A stretch of DNA of 41,966 nt from Chitinophagaceae bacterium UBA4407 (GTDB taxonomy: Bacteria > Bacteroidota > Bacteroidia > Chitinophagales > Chitinophagaceae): assembly GCA_002390845.1 (NCBI GenBank), contig DGQT01000109.1, positions 1-41,966 on the forward strand. The letters are read 5' to 3'. Position 1 is the stretch's first letter; each line of letters starts with the position of its first letter. This document shows, piece by piece, positions 33,879 through 41,966 of this stretch. Under the pieces are notes generated by a model. It made no database searches and was not told the DNA's origin. It saw only the letters and a list, made by a program, of their open reading frames with translations. The translations under genes and the position numbers were made by a program.

Positions 33879-33886
33879 TACCTTTG
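33879..33886 (+). promoter_or_regulatory. candidate -7 element of a Bacteroidota promoter
   Basis: tacctttg matches TAnnTTTG and lies 19 bases before the ATG of the PLP synthase gene. That would give a very short leader. The upstream ttgac at 33848 is too far for a canonical -33 box, so only the -7 element is supported. Confidence 0.4.
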
Positions 33887-33905
33887 CGCAAACAATTGTT
33901 AGTTT

Positions 33906-35261
33906 ATGTGGCTGAATAATATTCTGGAAACGATTGGCAATACGCCATTAATAAAGTTGAATAAAATAACCAAAGATTTTCCCTGTACGGTACTGGCCAA
34001 GGTTGATTATTTTAATCCGGGGAACTCCATAAAAGACCGTATGGCGCTGAAGATGGTTGAAGTTGCAGAACAGGAAGGCAAACTGAAACCCGGCGGCACC
34101 ATTATAGAAGGCACCAGCGGTAATACCGGTATGGGGCTGGCTTTGGCGGCTTGTGTAAAAGGATATAAATGCATTTTTGTAACAACTGACAAGCAAAGCA
34201 AAGAGAAAGCCGACATTCTTAAAGCTGTGGGTGCTGAAGTAATTGTTTGCCCCACCAATGTACTGCCCGACGACCCGAGAAGTTATTACAGTGTTGCAAA
34301 ACGGCTGGGCCGGGAAGTGCCCAATTCCATGTACATGAACCAGTACGATAATCTTGCCAACAGGTTGGCGCACTACGAAACCACCGGGCCTGAAATATGG
34401 GAACAGACAGAAGGAAAAATAACACACTTCGTTTGCACGGCAGGCACAGGCGGCACGGTAACAGGAACTGCGATGTATTTAAAAGAAAAGAACCCCAACA
34501 TACAAGTGTGGGCCATTGATGTTTATGGATCTTTACTCACAAAATATTTTCGTACAGGTGAGGTAGATATGAATGAAGTACATCCGTATATCAGCGAAGG
34601 TTTTGGTGAAGACTTTGTGCCGCAGAATTATGACATGAGTGTGATCGATCATTTTGAACAGGTTACCGATAAAGACGGCGCCATCATGGCGAGGCGTATT
34701 GCTAAGGAAGAAGGCATGTTCTGTGGATACAGCGCCGGAAGCTGTTTGCAGGGGTTGATGCAATTAAAAAACAGTCTGAAAAAAGATGATGTGGTTGTTT
34801 GTGTTTTTCACGATCATGGCAGCCGCTATGTTGGAAAAATTTATAACGATCAGTGGATGATGGAACGTGGCTTTCTGGAAGTAAAAACATTCAGGGATAT
34901 AGTGAGTGGAAGAATTGGCAAAAAATTGATCACTGTAGAACCAACACAAACTGTGGCTCAGGCTGTGGAGCTCATGAAAAAATATGATATTGAACAAATA
35001 CCAGTAATGAATGGCAACGGCATTATTGGCGCATTAAGCGAAGGTGGTTTGTTTCAAAAAATATTCAGTAACCCCGAAATAAAAAATGCCACTGTTGAAA
35101 CGGTGATGGAACACCCCTACCCTATTGTAGATTTTGAGACGCCTGTAGAAAGACTGGGCAGTTTAATAAATAAAGAAAACGGGGCGGTATTGGCAAAGGA
35201 TGAAACAGGTAATTATCATATAGTAACCAAGTACGATGTAATACAAAGTTTGGCGAAATAG
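33906..35261 (+). CDS. cystathionine beta-synthase / cysteine synthase with C-terminal CBS pair
   Basis: This 451-aa PLP enzyme of the O-acetylserine sulfhydrylase/CBS family starts with ILETIGNTPLIKLNKI; Lys43 in NPGNSIKDRMA binds PLP. Other signatures are EGTSGNTGMGLALA (substrate loop), CTAGTGGTVTGTA (phosphate-binding loop) and FCGYSAGSCLQG. Residues 340-450 form two CBS domains (VEPTQTVAQAVELMKKYDIE and VMEHPYPIVDFETPVERLG), as in eukaryotic-type cystathionine beta-synthases where they sense adenosyl compounds. It makes cystathionine or cysteine from activated serine. A terminator follows; the downstream gene is convergent. Confidence 0.9.
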   Translation: MWLNNILETIGNTPLIKLNKITKDFPCTVLAKVDYFNPGNSIKDRMALKMVEVAEQEGKLKPGGTIIEGTSGNTGMGLALAACVKGYKCIFVTTDKQSKEKADILKAVGAEVIVCPTNVLPDDPRSYYSVAKRLGREVPNSMYMNQYDNLANRLAHYETTGPEIWEQTEGKITHFVCTAGTGGTVTGTAMYLKEKNPNIQVWAIDVYGSLLTKYFRTGEVDMNEVHPYISEGFGEDFVPQNYDMSVIDHFEQVTDKDGAIMARRIAKEEGMFCGYSAGSCLQGLMQLKNSLKKDDVVVCVFHDHGSRYVGKIYNDQWMMERGFLEVKTFRDIVSGRIGKKLITVEPTQTVAQAVELMKKYDIEQIPVMNGNGIIGALSEGGLFQKIFSNPEIKNATVETVMEHPYPIVDFETPVERLGSLINKENGAVLAKDETGNYHIVTKYDVIQSLAK

Positions 35262-35295
35262 AAAGCTTTCGGACTTAAATGAACACTAACACTTT

Positions 35296-35323
35296 TATCC
35301 ATAATTTTTTATGGATATTTTTT
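35296..35323. terminator. bidirectional intrinsic terminator
   Basis: The arms tatccataa and ttatggata (perfect 9 bp) enclose a tttt loop and end in a T tract. It separates convergent genes with 34 bases on the left and 10 on the right. The minus-strand version lacks a strong T run, so it serves mainly the plus-strand gene. Confidence 0.85.
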
Positions 35324-35333
35324 TGCACATAAC

Positions 35334-36362
35334 TTATGATTTGCTTTTTGCGAAATTGGCAGCCGCATATATTTTCTCAATAATTTCTACGGTTTTTAAA
35401 CCTTCATAGGCGCTGGCATACGCAGCAGCATTGTGTTGCAGCACATTTACCAGGTTTTCATAAACCTTATCATGATTGCTCATAGAGCCTGCATAAGTTC
35501 CATAATTGTTTGGGCCGTTGCTGGCGGGTAATTCTTCAATTGTAAAGTCTTTAATATGCTGGTATTCCAGTTCATTCAGGTACTGGCCACCAATTTTTAC
35601 AGTTCCTTTTTCACCGAAAATAGTAAGTGAACCTTCCATGTTTTTGCCGTAGCTGTTCACCGTATAGTTGATGCCGCCAATAATATCATTTACAAATTGC
35701 AGGGTTACTACGCCGGTGTCTTCGAATTCTATAACACCGTTATGAGCAAGATTCGCTGTAATAGCCTGAACATTTTTTACATCGCCAAACATCCAGTACA
35801 GCAAGTCAATAAAATGGCTGAACTGTGTAAACAATGTGCCGCCATCCATTTGCATGGTTCCCTTCCAGGAATTTTTATAATAATCATCATTCCTGTTCCA
35901 GAAACAGTTCAACTGAACAGAGTAGATTTTACCTAACGTATTTTTTTCGAGCAGCGCTTTTACCACTGCAACCGGCGGATTAAACCGGTTTTGCTTTACA
36001 ATAAAAAGCTGCTTTTTATTTGTTTCCGATGCAGTGATCATGCAGTTGCAATCTTCAGAAGTAATAGCCATGGGTTTTTCGCACAACACATGAATGCCTG
36101 CATTCAGAATAGCGATACTATTTGCTGCGTGCAATCCATTGGGCGTACAAACCGCAACAACATCCAGTGATTTTTCATTTGCAAGCAGTTCCTCCAAGGT
36201 GTAATAAACATTGCAGTTGTATGTGCTGCCCAAAGCATCTGCCTTTGCCTGATCTGTATCACAAACTGCCTGTAATAAGCCATAGTGCTGCATTTGCTCA
36301 GCATGGCGTTGTGCAATTCTGCCGCACCCAACAATAGCAAATTTTAAAACAGATTCGGGCAT
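35334..36362 (-). CDS. Gfo/Idh/MocA-family oxidoreductase
   Basis: This 342-aa NAD(P)-dependent oxidoreductase starts at ATG 36362 (MPESVLKFAIVGCGRIAQRH); an upstream start six codons earlier has little support. The N-terminal Rossmann motif is GCGRIA, with VVAVCTPNGLHAANSI and the family hallmark CEKPM. The C-terminal domain has WKGTMQMDGGTLFTQFSHFI with the catalytic His region, and LTIFGEKGTVKIGG. It resembles WlbA-type UDP-N-acetyl-hexosamine(uronic acid) 3-dehydrogenases used in surface sugar synthesis, but no glycan gene cluster surrounds it, so the substrate is open. Confidence 0.88.
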   Translation of the reverse strand: MPESVLKFAIVGCGRIAQRHAEQMQHYGLLQAVCDTDQAKADALGSTYNCNVYYTLEELLANEKSLDVVAVCTPNGLHAANSIAILNAGIHVLCEKPMAITSEDCNCMITASETNKKQLFIVKQNRFNPPVAVVKALLEKNTLGKIYSVQLNCFWNRNDDYYKNSWKGTMQMDGGTLFTQFSHFIDLLYWMFGDVKNVQAITANLAHNGVIEFEDTGVVTLQFVNDIIGGINYTVNSYGKNMEGSLTIFGEKGTVKIGGQYLNELEYQHIKDFTIEELPASNGPNNYGTYAGSMSNHDKVYENLVNVLQHNAAAYASAYEGLKTVEIIEKIYAAANFAKSKS

Positions 36363-36415
36363 GCAAATAATTTCGGGCAAGATAAAGGATGTATTTGTAA
36401 AAAGCCAACGAAGGA

Positions 36416-36671
36416 TTTTTTTGAGCCGGGCATAAGAATATGAATGAAGCTGTCGTTGCGCCTGCCCCGACGAGCCGAAGAATGAGGCGGAACTCGGGGT
36501 CGCACAATTGTACGGTTGGAATTGTGAATGAGCTTTTACCGCAGCGTAGAATCAAAGCGAATTATTATTGGTCAGCGACCAAAAATGGCGGAGGGTTTGG
36601 CCCAATCTCTAATCCAACCGTACAAGTGTGCGACGCAACCAAAGCTTCATAGCATTACTATTGCCCGGCCC
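36416..36671. repeat. PIR copy, complete inverted pair with two insertions
   Basis: The left arm is inverted (ttttttgagccgggcataag, then atgaagctgtcgttgcg and tcgcacaattgtacgg). The middle segment is gagcttttaccgcagcg. The right arm is direct (ccaaccgtacaagtgtgcga, then cgcaaccaaagcttcatag and ttgcccggcc). Two insertions are visible: a 39-base version of the GC-rich hairpin at 36461-36499, and a stretch in the middle that includes ttggtcagcgaccaa. Confidence 0.87.
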
Positions 36672-36770
36672 ACAATTGCATTTCTGTATTAAACTCTAGA
36701 TCATAAAAAATTCCTTTGCACACCCTATCCCCACATTCAACAATGCATGGTTTATCTTGTTGTTACAGCT

Positions 36771-36778
36771 TAACTTTG
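36771..36778 (+). promoter_or_regulatory. candidate promoter -7 element for gcvP
   Basis: taactttg matches TAnnTTTG, 33 bases before the gcvP ATG. A t-rich stretch (tttatcttgttg) lies upstream at 36751-36762, where a -33 box would be expected. No glycine riboswitch is visible in the 140 bases between the PIR copy and the gene. Confidence 0.45.
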
Positions 36779-36811
36779 CACATCTTTTTAAGTGGTTAAC
36801 TTCAATTTATT

Positions 36812-39688
36812 ATGAATTTATTCGAACAGCAGTCCGCCGAATTTAAGAAAAGACATATAGGGCCAAACGAAACAGATACACAGCAAATGCTGCAAACCAT
36901 TGGTGTTGGCAGTATGGCTGAACTGATCAGTAACACCGTTCCGGCAGCCATACGCATGCAAAAACCTTTGAATATTCCGCAGGCGATTGGTGAAAATGAG
37001 TACCTGCAGTTGATAAAAGAAATGAGCACTAAAAACAAGGTTTTTAAAACTTATATAGGCCAGGGCTATTACGATACCATTACGCCCAGCGTTATTCTGC
37101 GCAATATTTTTGAAAACCCCGGATGGTACACACAATACACGCCTTACCAGGCAGAGATTTCGCAGGGCCGTTTGGAAAGCCTGCTCAATTTTCAAACAAT
37201 GGTAAGCGACCTTACTGGTTTACCGATTGCCAACGCTTCTCTGCTGGATGAAGCTACAGCCGCGGCCGAAGCCATGGCAATGGTATTTCACCATGTAAAC
37301 AAAGGTGCGACCATTGAAAAGCCAAAGTTCTTTGTTGACAATGCCATTTTTCCGCAGACAAAAGATGTGATCGTTACCCGTGCGCAGCCAATAGGTATTG
37401 AAGTGGTGTTTGGTGATTATAAAACTACTGCACTGGATGGCTCTTATTTCGGCGCTATTGTGCAATACCCCAATGATTTTGGCTCTGTAGAAGATTACAG
37501 GGAATTCATTCATCATGTTCACAGTGTTGGCGGATTTGCAGTAATGGCTACTGACTTACTTGCATTAACGCTCCTGACTTCTCCGGGCGAATTGGGTGCA
37601 GATGTAGCAGTTGGTTCAGCGCAACGTTTTGGTGTGCCATTAGGTTTTGGTGGCCCGCATGCTGCATTTTTCTCTGCAAAAGATGAATTTAAACGCAACC
37701 TGCCCGGCCGTATTATAGGGGTAAGCATCGATGCACAGGGCAACCGTGCATTGCGAATGGCTTTACAAACAAGGGAGCAGCATATTAAAAGAGAAAAAGC
37801 AACATCGAACATTTGTACGGCGCAGGCATTGCTTGCCAATATGGCTGCTATGTATGCGGTGTTTCATGGGCCGGAAGGACTGAAAAATATAGCAGAACGT
37901 ATTGCCATACTAACGCAAACAGTGGCTGAAGCTATTATGCACAGGGGCTTTGAACTGGTTTCACAGAATTTCTTTGATACCATAACCGTTAAGGTTGATG
38001 ATATTGCTGTTTACAAAGCAAAAGCAGAGTGGCAACAGATCAATCTTCGGTATATCAGTGATACACAAATCGGGATTTCGATAGATGAAACTACAACACT
38101 GGAAGATCTGTACGATCTGATCAATTGTTTTGAAAATGATGTTGATCCGGTGGCGTTTGATATCCATCATGATGATGGTTTAAGGCATATTCCATCGGCA
38201 TTAAAACGTTCATCTGATTATTTAACGCACCCGGTATTTAACACGCATAGAAGTGAAAGCCAGATGATGCGTTATATAAAAATGCTGGAAAATAAAGACC
38301 TTTCTTTAAATACTTCTATGATATCTCTCGGCAGTTGCACCATGAAACTAAATGCTGCCAGCGAGATGATGCCGTTGAGCTGGAGCCATTGGGGCAAAAT
38401 GCACCCCTTCGCTCCTGCTGACCAAACCAGGGGTTATCAGGAAATGATTGATGAATTAAGCGATTATCTCTGCGAGATTACTGCGTTTGATGCATGCAGC
38501 CTGCAACCCAACAGCGGTGCACAGGGCGAGTATGCAGGATTGCTTACGATAAAAGCCTATCACGAAAGTCGTGGCGATCATCAGCGTAAAGTGATGCTGA
38601 TACCCATTTCAGCACATGGCACAAACCCTGCAAGCGCAGTAATGGCGGGTATGAAAGTGGTGGTGGTAAAAGCTTTGGAAAATGGTTATATAGACGTAGA
38701 AGACCTAAAAGCAAAAGCCGAATTACACGCTGCCAATCTTGCCGGTATCATGATCACTTACCCCAGTACCTACGGCGTTTACGAAGAAACGGTTAAAGAT
38801 ATTACCGCCATTATTCATCAGCACGGCGGACAGGTTTATATGGATGGTGCCAATATGAACGCCCAGGTTGGTTTAACAGCACCCGGCTTAATTGGTGCAG
38901 ATGTTTGTCACCTTAACCTGCATAAAACATTTGCCATTCCGCACGGCGGCGGCGGGCCGGGCATGGGCCCTATTTGTGTGGCAGCGCACCTTGCACCGTT
39001 TTTACCGGGACATTCGTCAATCCCCGATGATCAATCATCCGGTGCTGTTTCAGCGGCGCCTTATGGCTCGGCTTCTATCCTGCTCATCTCCTATGCTTAC
39101 ATACGCATGTTGGGTGCAGAGGGTGTAAAAGCTGCAACAGAATACGCAATCCTGAATGCCAACTATATGCGGGCACGTTTGGAAAAACATTACGATATTC
39201 TTTACACCAATCACAATGGCCAGTGCGCCCACGAATTTATTGTTGACCTGCGCCCCTTTAAAAAGACCGCAGAGGTAGAAGCTGAAGATATTGCCAAACG
39301 TTTGATTGATTACGGTTTTCATGCCCCAACCATGAGCTTCCCGGTACCCGGTACCATTATGATCGAGCCTACAGAGAGTGAAGACAAACCAGAACTTGAC
39401 CGTTTCTGCGATGCACTCATCAGCATACGCGAAGAAATAAAAGCCATTGAAGAAGGCCGTGCCGATACAAAAGATAACGCCTTAAAAAATGCGCCACATA
39501 CGCAACACGTTGTTTGTGCAAATGAATGGAACCATGGCTACACAAGAAAGGAAGCTGCCTTCCCGTTGTACTATGTAACACTTAATAAATTCTGGCCCAG
39601 CGTTGCAAGAGTAAACAATACGCATGGCGACAGGAATTTAATTTGCACCTGCGAACCGGTAAGTTCTTATGAAGAAGCAGAAGCATAG
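36812..39688 (+). CDS. gcvP: glycine dehydrogenase (aminomethyl-transferring), glycine cleavage P protein
   Basis: This 958-aa single-chain P protein decarboxylates glycine and passes the aminomethyl group to lipoylated H protein. The N-terminal half contains FKTYIGQGYYDTITPSVILR, TGLPIANASLLDEATAAAEA and VPLGFGGPHAAFF. The C-terminal half holds ISLGSCTMKLNAASEM, MLIPISAHGTNPASAV and the PLP-binding Lys705 in LNLHKTFAIPHGGGGPGMGP. This is the fused alpha-beta form, normal in length. No gcvT or gcvH is adjacent, so partners are elsewhere. A terminator follows 34 bases after the stop. Confidence 0.97.
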   Translation: MNLFEQQSAEFKKRHIGPNETDTQQMLQTIGVGSMAELISNTVPAAIRMQKPLNIPQAIGENEYLQLIKEMSTKNKVFKTYIGQGYYDTITPSVILRNIFENPGWYTQYTPYQAEISQGRLESLLNFQTMVSDLTGLPIANASLLDEATAAAEAMAMVFHHVNKGATIEKPKFFVDNAIFPQTKDVIVTRAQPIGIEVVFGDYKTTALDGSYFGAIVQYPNDFGSVEDYREFIHHVHSVGGFAVMATDLLALTLLTSPGELGADVAVGSAQRFGVPLGFGGPHAAFFSAKDEFKRNLPGRIIGVSIDAQGNRALRMALQTREQHIKREKATSNICTAQALLANMAAMYAVFHGPEGLKNIAERIAILTQTVAEAIMHRGFELVSQNFFDTITVKVDDIAVYKAKAEWQQINLRYISDTQIGISIDETTTLEDLYDLINCFENDVDPVAFDIHHDDGLRHIPSALKRSSDYLTHPVFNTHRSESQMMRYIKMLENKDLSLNTSMISLGSCTMKLNAASEMMPLSWSHWGKMHPFAPADQTRGYQEMIDELSDYLCEITAFDACSLQPNSGAQGEYAGLLTIKAYHESRGDHQRKVMLIPISAHGTNPASAVMAGMKVVVVKALENGYIDVEDLKAKAELHAANLAGIMITYPSTYGVYEETVKDITAIIHQHGGQVYMDGANMNAQVGLTAPGLIGADVCHLNLHKTFAIPHGGGGPGMGPICVAAHLAPFLPGHSSIPDDQSSGAVSAAPYGSASILLISYAYIRMLGAEGVKAATEYAILNANYMRARLEKHYDILYTNHNGQCAHEFIVDLRPFKKTAEVEAEDIAKRLIDYGFHAPTMSFPVPGTIMIEPTESEDKPELDRFCDALISIREEIKAIEEGRADTKDNALKNAPHTQHVVCANEWNHGYTRKEAAFPLYYVTLNKFWPSVARVNNTHGDRNLICTCEPVSSYEEAEA

Positions 39689-39722
39689 CAAAGTAATAAG
39701 TTGTAGGTAATAAGTTATAAGT

Positions 39723-39759
39723 AAAGCTGGTTTCTTTTTGGGGACCGGCTTTTATTTTT
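39723..39759 (+). terminator. gcvP terminator
   Basis: The arms aaagctggt and accggcttt (one G-T pair) enclose tttctttttgggg and lead into tatttttc. It lies directly before a PIR copy. The preceding aagtaataagttgtaggtaa at 39691-39710 is a simple repeat similar in reverse complement to 9167-9199. Confidence 0.8.
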
Positions 39760-39842
39760 CATGGCAGCTTTGTTGTGTCACTCACTTGTACGTTCTGAAT
39801 GTAAAGCAGCTTTTATCCAAGCGTAGATTAAAGCCGCCATGA
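39760..39842. repeat. PIR arm with palindromic ends
   Basis: An inverted arm of the gagtgacacaa variant (catggcagctttgttgtgtc, then actcacttgtacgttctg) is followed by a middle segment agcttttatccaagcgtag and aaagccgccatg. The ends catggcagcttt and aaagccgccatg pair, so this short form folds back on itself. Confidence 0.8.
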
Positions 39843-39961
39843 AATGCATCCATCAATTTTACGGCATTCAGTACTATCAAAGCAAAAAAACATACTTTCA
39901 ATTTTCAAAAATCCTCCTAACTTACCAACACAATTAAACAGAACAATTTAAAAATTATTTT

Positions 39962-40369
39962 ATGCCAACAGTTCTTAACGTACAAGGGAAAAATATAGAA
40001 ATGGAATTTACGCAACGCAAAATAAAGCTTACCAACAATGAGCAACTCAGAGCGCTGCTGGCTCAACATACAGAGGCTTCAACGGATACACTGGTTGCAG
40101 CAATAAAACAGGAATTCAGGAAAACAAATAACAAAGAAATTGATATTTCCTCTACCTCTATGGCCGTAGAAATATGGGGCCATGTTTATACTGAAAAATT
40201 CGCGACTGCCATAAAGTACCTTTCAAGATTAAGTCTGATCGATGGCATAGCAGATAAGATTGTTGAGCATTGCGAAGTAATTGATATGGGAGAATCCGGC
40301 CACGACAGCAACCGTTTTGTTTGGGATACACTCGCACCTTTTAAATCGATGATTGCAAAACTGTTGTAA
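39962..40369 (+). CDS. uncharacterised 135-aa cytoplasmic protein
   Basis: I do not recognise this family. The protein starts with a strand-rich part (VLNVQGKNIEMEFTQRKIKL) and continues mostly helical (EQLRALLAQHTEASTDTLVA, FATAIKYLSRLSLIDGIADK), with an acidic stretch around HCEVIDMGESGHDSN near the C-terminus. There is no signal peptide, membrane segment or metal-binding motif. Base composition and codon use match neighbours, so it looks like a resident gene. It stands between gcvP and the flavoprotein gene, with 75 bases to the latter, so it could be co-transcribed with it. Confidence 0.75.
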   Translation: MPTVLNVQGKNIEMEFTQRKIKLTNNEQLRALLAQHTEASTDTLVAAIKQEFRKTNNKEIDISSTSMAVEIWGHVYTEKFATAIKYLSRLSLIDGIADKIVEHCEVIDMGESGHDSNRFVWDTLAPFKSMIAKLL

Positions 40370-40444
40370 GGCTTATATTGCTTTGAATTATTTCAGAAGT
40401 TCAAACCCCTTCAGTCCTTAGTTTTCAATTCAGCCAATAAATAA

Positions 40445-41860
40445 ATGTTGAATAAAATTCCACGTAAAGATTTTCTTAAACTTTCGCTGCTTGCCGGTAT
40501 TGGTGTGTTTGGCACGCAACGTAATTTATTTGAAGATGACTTTTTTTATCAGCCTGCCACCAATGTTGTTTACTATAAAAAAGGCGATGCAGAATATGAT
40601 TTATTGCGAAAGGGTTTCAACAAGCGAATTGATAAATACCCGGCAGTAATTGCCTTATGCAAAAACACGCAAGGCATAGCTGAAGCAATAAATTATGCCA
40701 AGCAAAATTTTCTTTCTGTAACTATAAAAAGTGGCGGGCATTGCATGGAAGGCTTCTCATGCAATAACGATGGAATGGTAATCAATCTTTCTTTACTGAA
40801 ATCAATTGAATGGATTGATGCAAACACTGTAAAAATTCAGCCAGCCTGCACCCTGTCTCAGCTTTATGATGAGCTGTTACCAAAGAAAAAAATGATACCC
40901 GGTGGTTCCTGCGCAGGTGTTGGTATTGGTGGGCTAACCTTAGGCGGCGGATACGGATTAATGAGCAGGCGGTACGGGCTTACCTGCGACAGCCTTACAG
41001 AAGTTACTATGGTAGATGGTAACGGGCAAATAAGAAATTCAGCAAATGACCCTGATTTACTTTGGGCCTGTAAAGGCGGTGGCAACGGAAATTTTGGAGT
41101 GATCTCAGAAATGAAATTTAAAGTTCACGATGCACCGGCAACATTGCAAAGCGTACGGTTCAGAACCCATAATGTAACCGTAGCGAAAGCAAAATCTTTA
41201 ATGCAGCAATGGTTCCTGCTTACCGAAACGCTTCCACAAAGTGCTTTTTCTGCATTTTTACTGAATGGTAAAACAGTTTATATATTGCTTACCAACAGCG
41301 AAGCACATACCGCAGAAACAAAAAAAATTATTGCTTCGCTTTCTAAAATTTCAGAGACTACAAGTACAAGCTTACCAAAAGAAATTAGTGCAGCTTTAAA
41401 AGTTTATTACGGACAAACACAGCCGGTTTATTTTAAGAACGCTTCGGCGGGTTTATATAAAAGCTTTGATGATATTGCCCCCTTTATTGAAACAGTAATA
41501 CAAACTGTTATCAACACACCACGCATGATCTACCAGGTAAATACATTGGGTGGCAATATTCAGAACCCCGACTTTGCGGCAGCTTCTTCTTTTCCACACC
41601 GTGATTATATTTATTTTTCTGAACTGCAGACTTATTGGGAAGTTCCTTCCAAGAGTGAAAAATTAATAAAACAATTTGAAGCTGTTCAGCAAATATTCAG
41701 GCAGAATAATATTAAAGCACAGTATCGAAATTACCCGGACATTAATTTCGAAAATCCGCAGGAACTTTATTATGGCGACAACTACCAAAGACTACAACAG
41801 TTAAAACTTAAGTATGATCCGCAGAATTTGATTCGTGGTGAGCAAAGCATAAAAGTTTAG
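40445..41860 (+). CDS. FAD-linked oxidase of the berberine-bridge-enzyme type, exported
   Basis: This 471-aa flavoprotein has a PP2B-type FAD domain (YPAVIALCKNTQGIAEAINY). His99 in TIKSGGHCMEGFS and Cys156 in PGGSCAGVGIGG are the residues that attach FAD through two covalent bonds in BBE-like oxidases. GGLTLGGGYGLMSRRYGLTC and the BBE C-terminal end (NYPDIN, YYGDNYQRLQQLKLKYDP) agree. The N-terminus, IPRKDFLKLSLLAGIGVFG, resembles a Tat signal with Arg-Lys in place of Arg-Arg, so export in folded form is possible. Members oxidise carbohydrates or alkaloids; substrate here is unknown, though a sugar is likely. Confidence 0.9.
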   Translation: MLNKIPRKDFLKLSLLAGIGVFGTQRNLFEDDFFYQPATNVVYYKKGDAEYDLLRKGFNKRIDKYPAVIALCKNTQGIAEAINYAKQNFLSVTIKSGGHCMEGFSCNNDGMVINLSLLKSIEWIDANTVKIQPACTLSQLYDELLPKKKMIPGGSCAGVGIGGLTLGGGYGLMSRRYGLTCDSLTEVTMVDGNGQIRNSANDPDLLWACKGGGNGNFGVISEMKFKVHDAPATLQSVRFRTHNVTVAKAKSLMQQWFLLTETLPQSAFSAFLLNGKTVYILLTNSEAHTAETKKIIASLSKISETTSTSLPKEISAALKVYYGQTQPVYFKNASAGLYKSFDDIAPFIETVIQTVINTPRMIYQVNTLGGNIQNPDFAAASSFPHRDYIYFSELQTYWEVPSKSEKLIKQFEAVQQIFRQNNIKAQYRNYPDINFENPQELYYGDNYQRLQQLKLKYDPQNLIRGEQSIKV

Positions 41861-41933
41861 CGGCAAACTGTAAGAACGATTGAAGTTTACAAATGGATAA
41901 AAATCTCCGCTTCAATAAAAGCTGAATAGAATT

Positions 41934-41966
41934 TCCTGCAGTATAAGTGAGTGACACAACAAAAGC
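41934..41966 (+). repeat. PIR arm cut by the window end
   Basis: A direct arm of the gagtgacacaa variant starts here: gcagtataagtgagtgacac, then aacaaaagc up to the last base. The remainder lies outside the window. Confidence 0.7.

Noticed and set aside
33948..34427. A 159-codon minus-strand frame inside the PLP synthase gene.
   Set aside because: It is the shadow of a highly conserved enzyme and no homologue-like pattern is visible.
36672..36811. A glycine riboswitch before gcvP.
   Set aside because: The 140 bases between the PIR copy and the gene are AT-rich and lack the conserved tandem glycine aptamer features.
2687..41966. PIR copies as CRISPR repeats.
   Set aside because: Copies are spread over the whole window with genes between them, spacing is irregular and no cas gene is present.

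Overview
The window looks like a chromosomal segment from a Bacteroidota bacterium, most likely Chitinophagaceae or a close relative. The evidence is a low to moderate GC content, a type IX secretion C-terminal domain, DUF6089-type and GIN-domain (DUF2807) envelope proteins, TAnnTTTG-type promoter elements, and housekeeping proteins of Bacteroidota type. I see no rRNA, tRNA or CRISPR array. Organism assignment is inference; no marker gene was compared.

Layout. 1-3170 is an accessory region. It holds a tight three-gene operon (TIR protein, small membrane protein, ThsB-like TIR protein) that resembles a Thoeris-type anti-phage unit, then an unknown 232-aa protein. Each gene unit is bounded by a shared junction motif, as in a gene-cassette array. 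A truncated transposase and hairpin repeats follow. 3211-4170 is a zinc-independent MDR oxidoreductase. 4239-5569 is a complete IS110-family element that appears to sit inside a palindromic repeat. 5948-6226 is a small zinc-ribbon protein with foreign-looking codon use.

6930-13573 is a sugar-processing region: a secreted DUF4185/DUF5005-like propeller protein on the plus strand, then minus-strand genes for a SMP-30-type lactonase, a glucarate-dehydratase-like enolase-superfamily enzyme, an SDR dehydrogenase, a mutarotase-like protein and a secreted esterase. The four middle enzymes fit the upper half of a non-phosphorylating sugar oxidation route: mutarotation, oxidation to lactone, hydrolysis, dehydration. 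13796-23759 is mostly housekeeping: DUF721/DciA-like, CBS-pair protein, orphan periplasmic binding protein, GMP synthase, DUF2807 lipoprotein, acyl-CoA thioesterase, PBP4-type carboxypeptidase, CinA and an E2 acyltransferase. 24470-28987 encodes a 1505-aa modular secreted protein with a T9SS tail. 29611-41860 carries CorA, UbiD-family decarboxylase, a DUF6089-like barrel, a PLP synthase with CBS pair, a Gfo/Idh/MocA oxidoreductase, glycine dehydrogenase GcvP, an unknown 135-aa protein and a BBE-type flavoprotein.

The most striking non-coding feature is a dispersed palindromic repeat family, called PIR here. It occupies most sizeable intergenic gaps and none of the genes. Its core is gtacaagtgtgcgacgcaa, followed by an arm like aaagcttcatag and an end like tgccgggctcaaaaaa. 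Full copies are two such arms in inverted orientation around a middle segment like gagcttttaccgaagcg. In four copies a GC-rich hairpin is inserted at the same point of the core, and the IS110 element also appears to have used a PIR copy as target.
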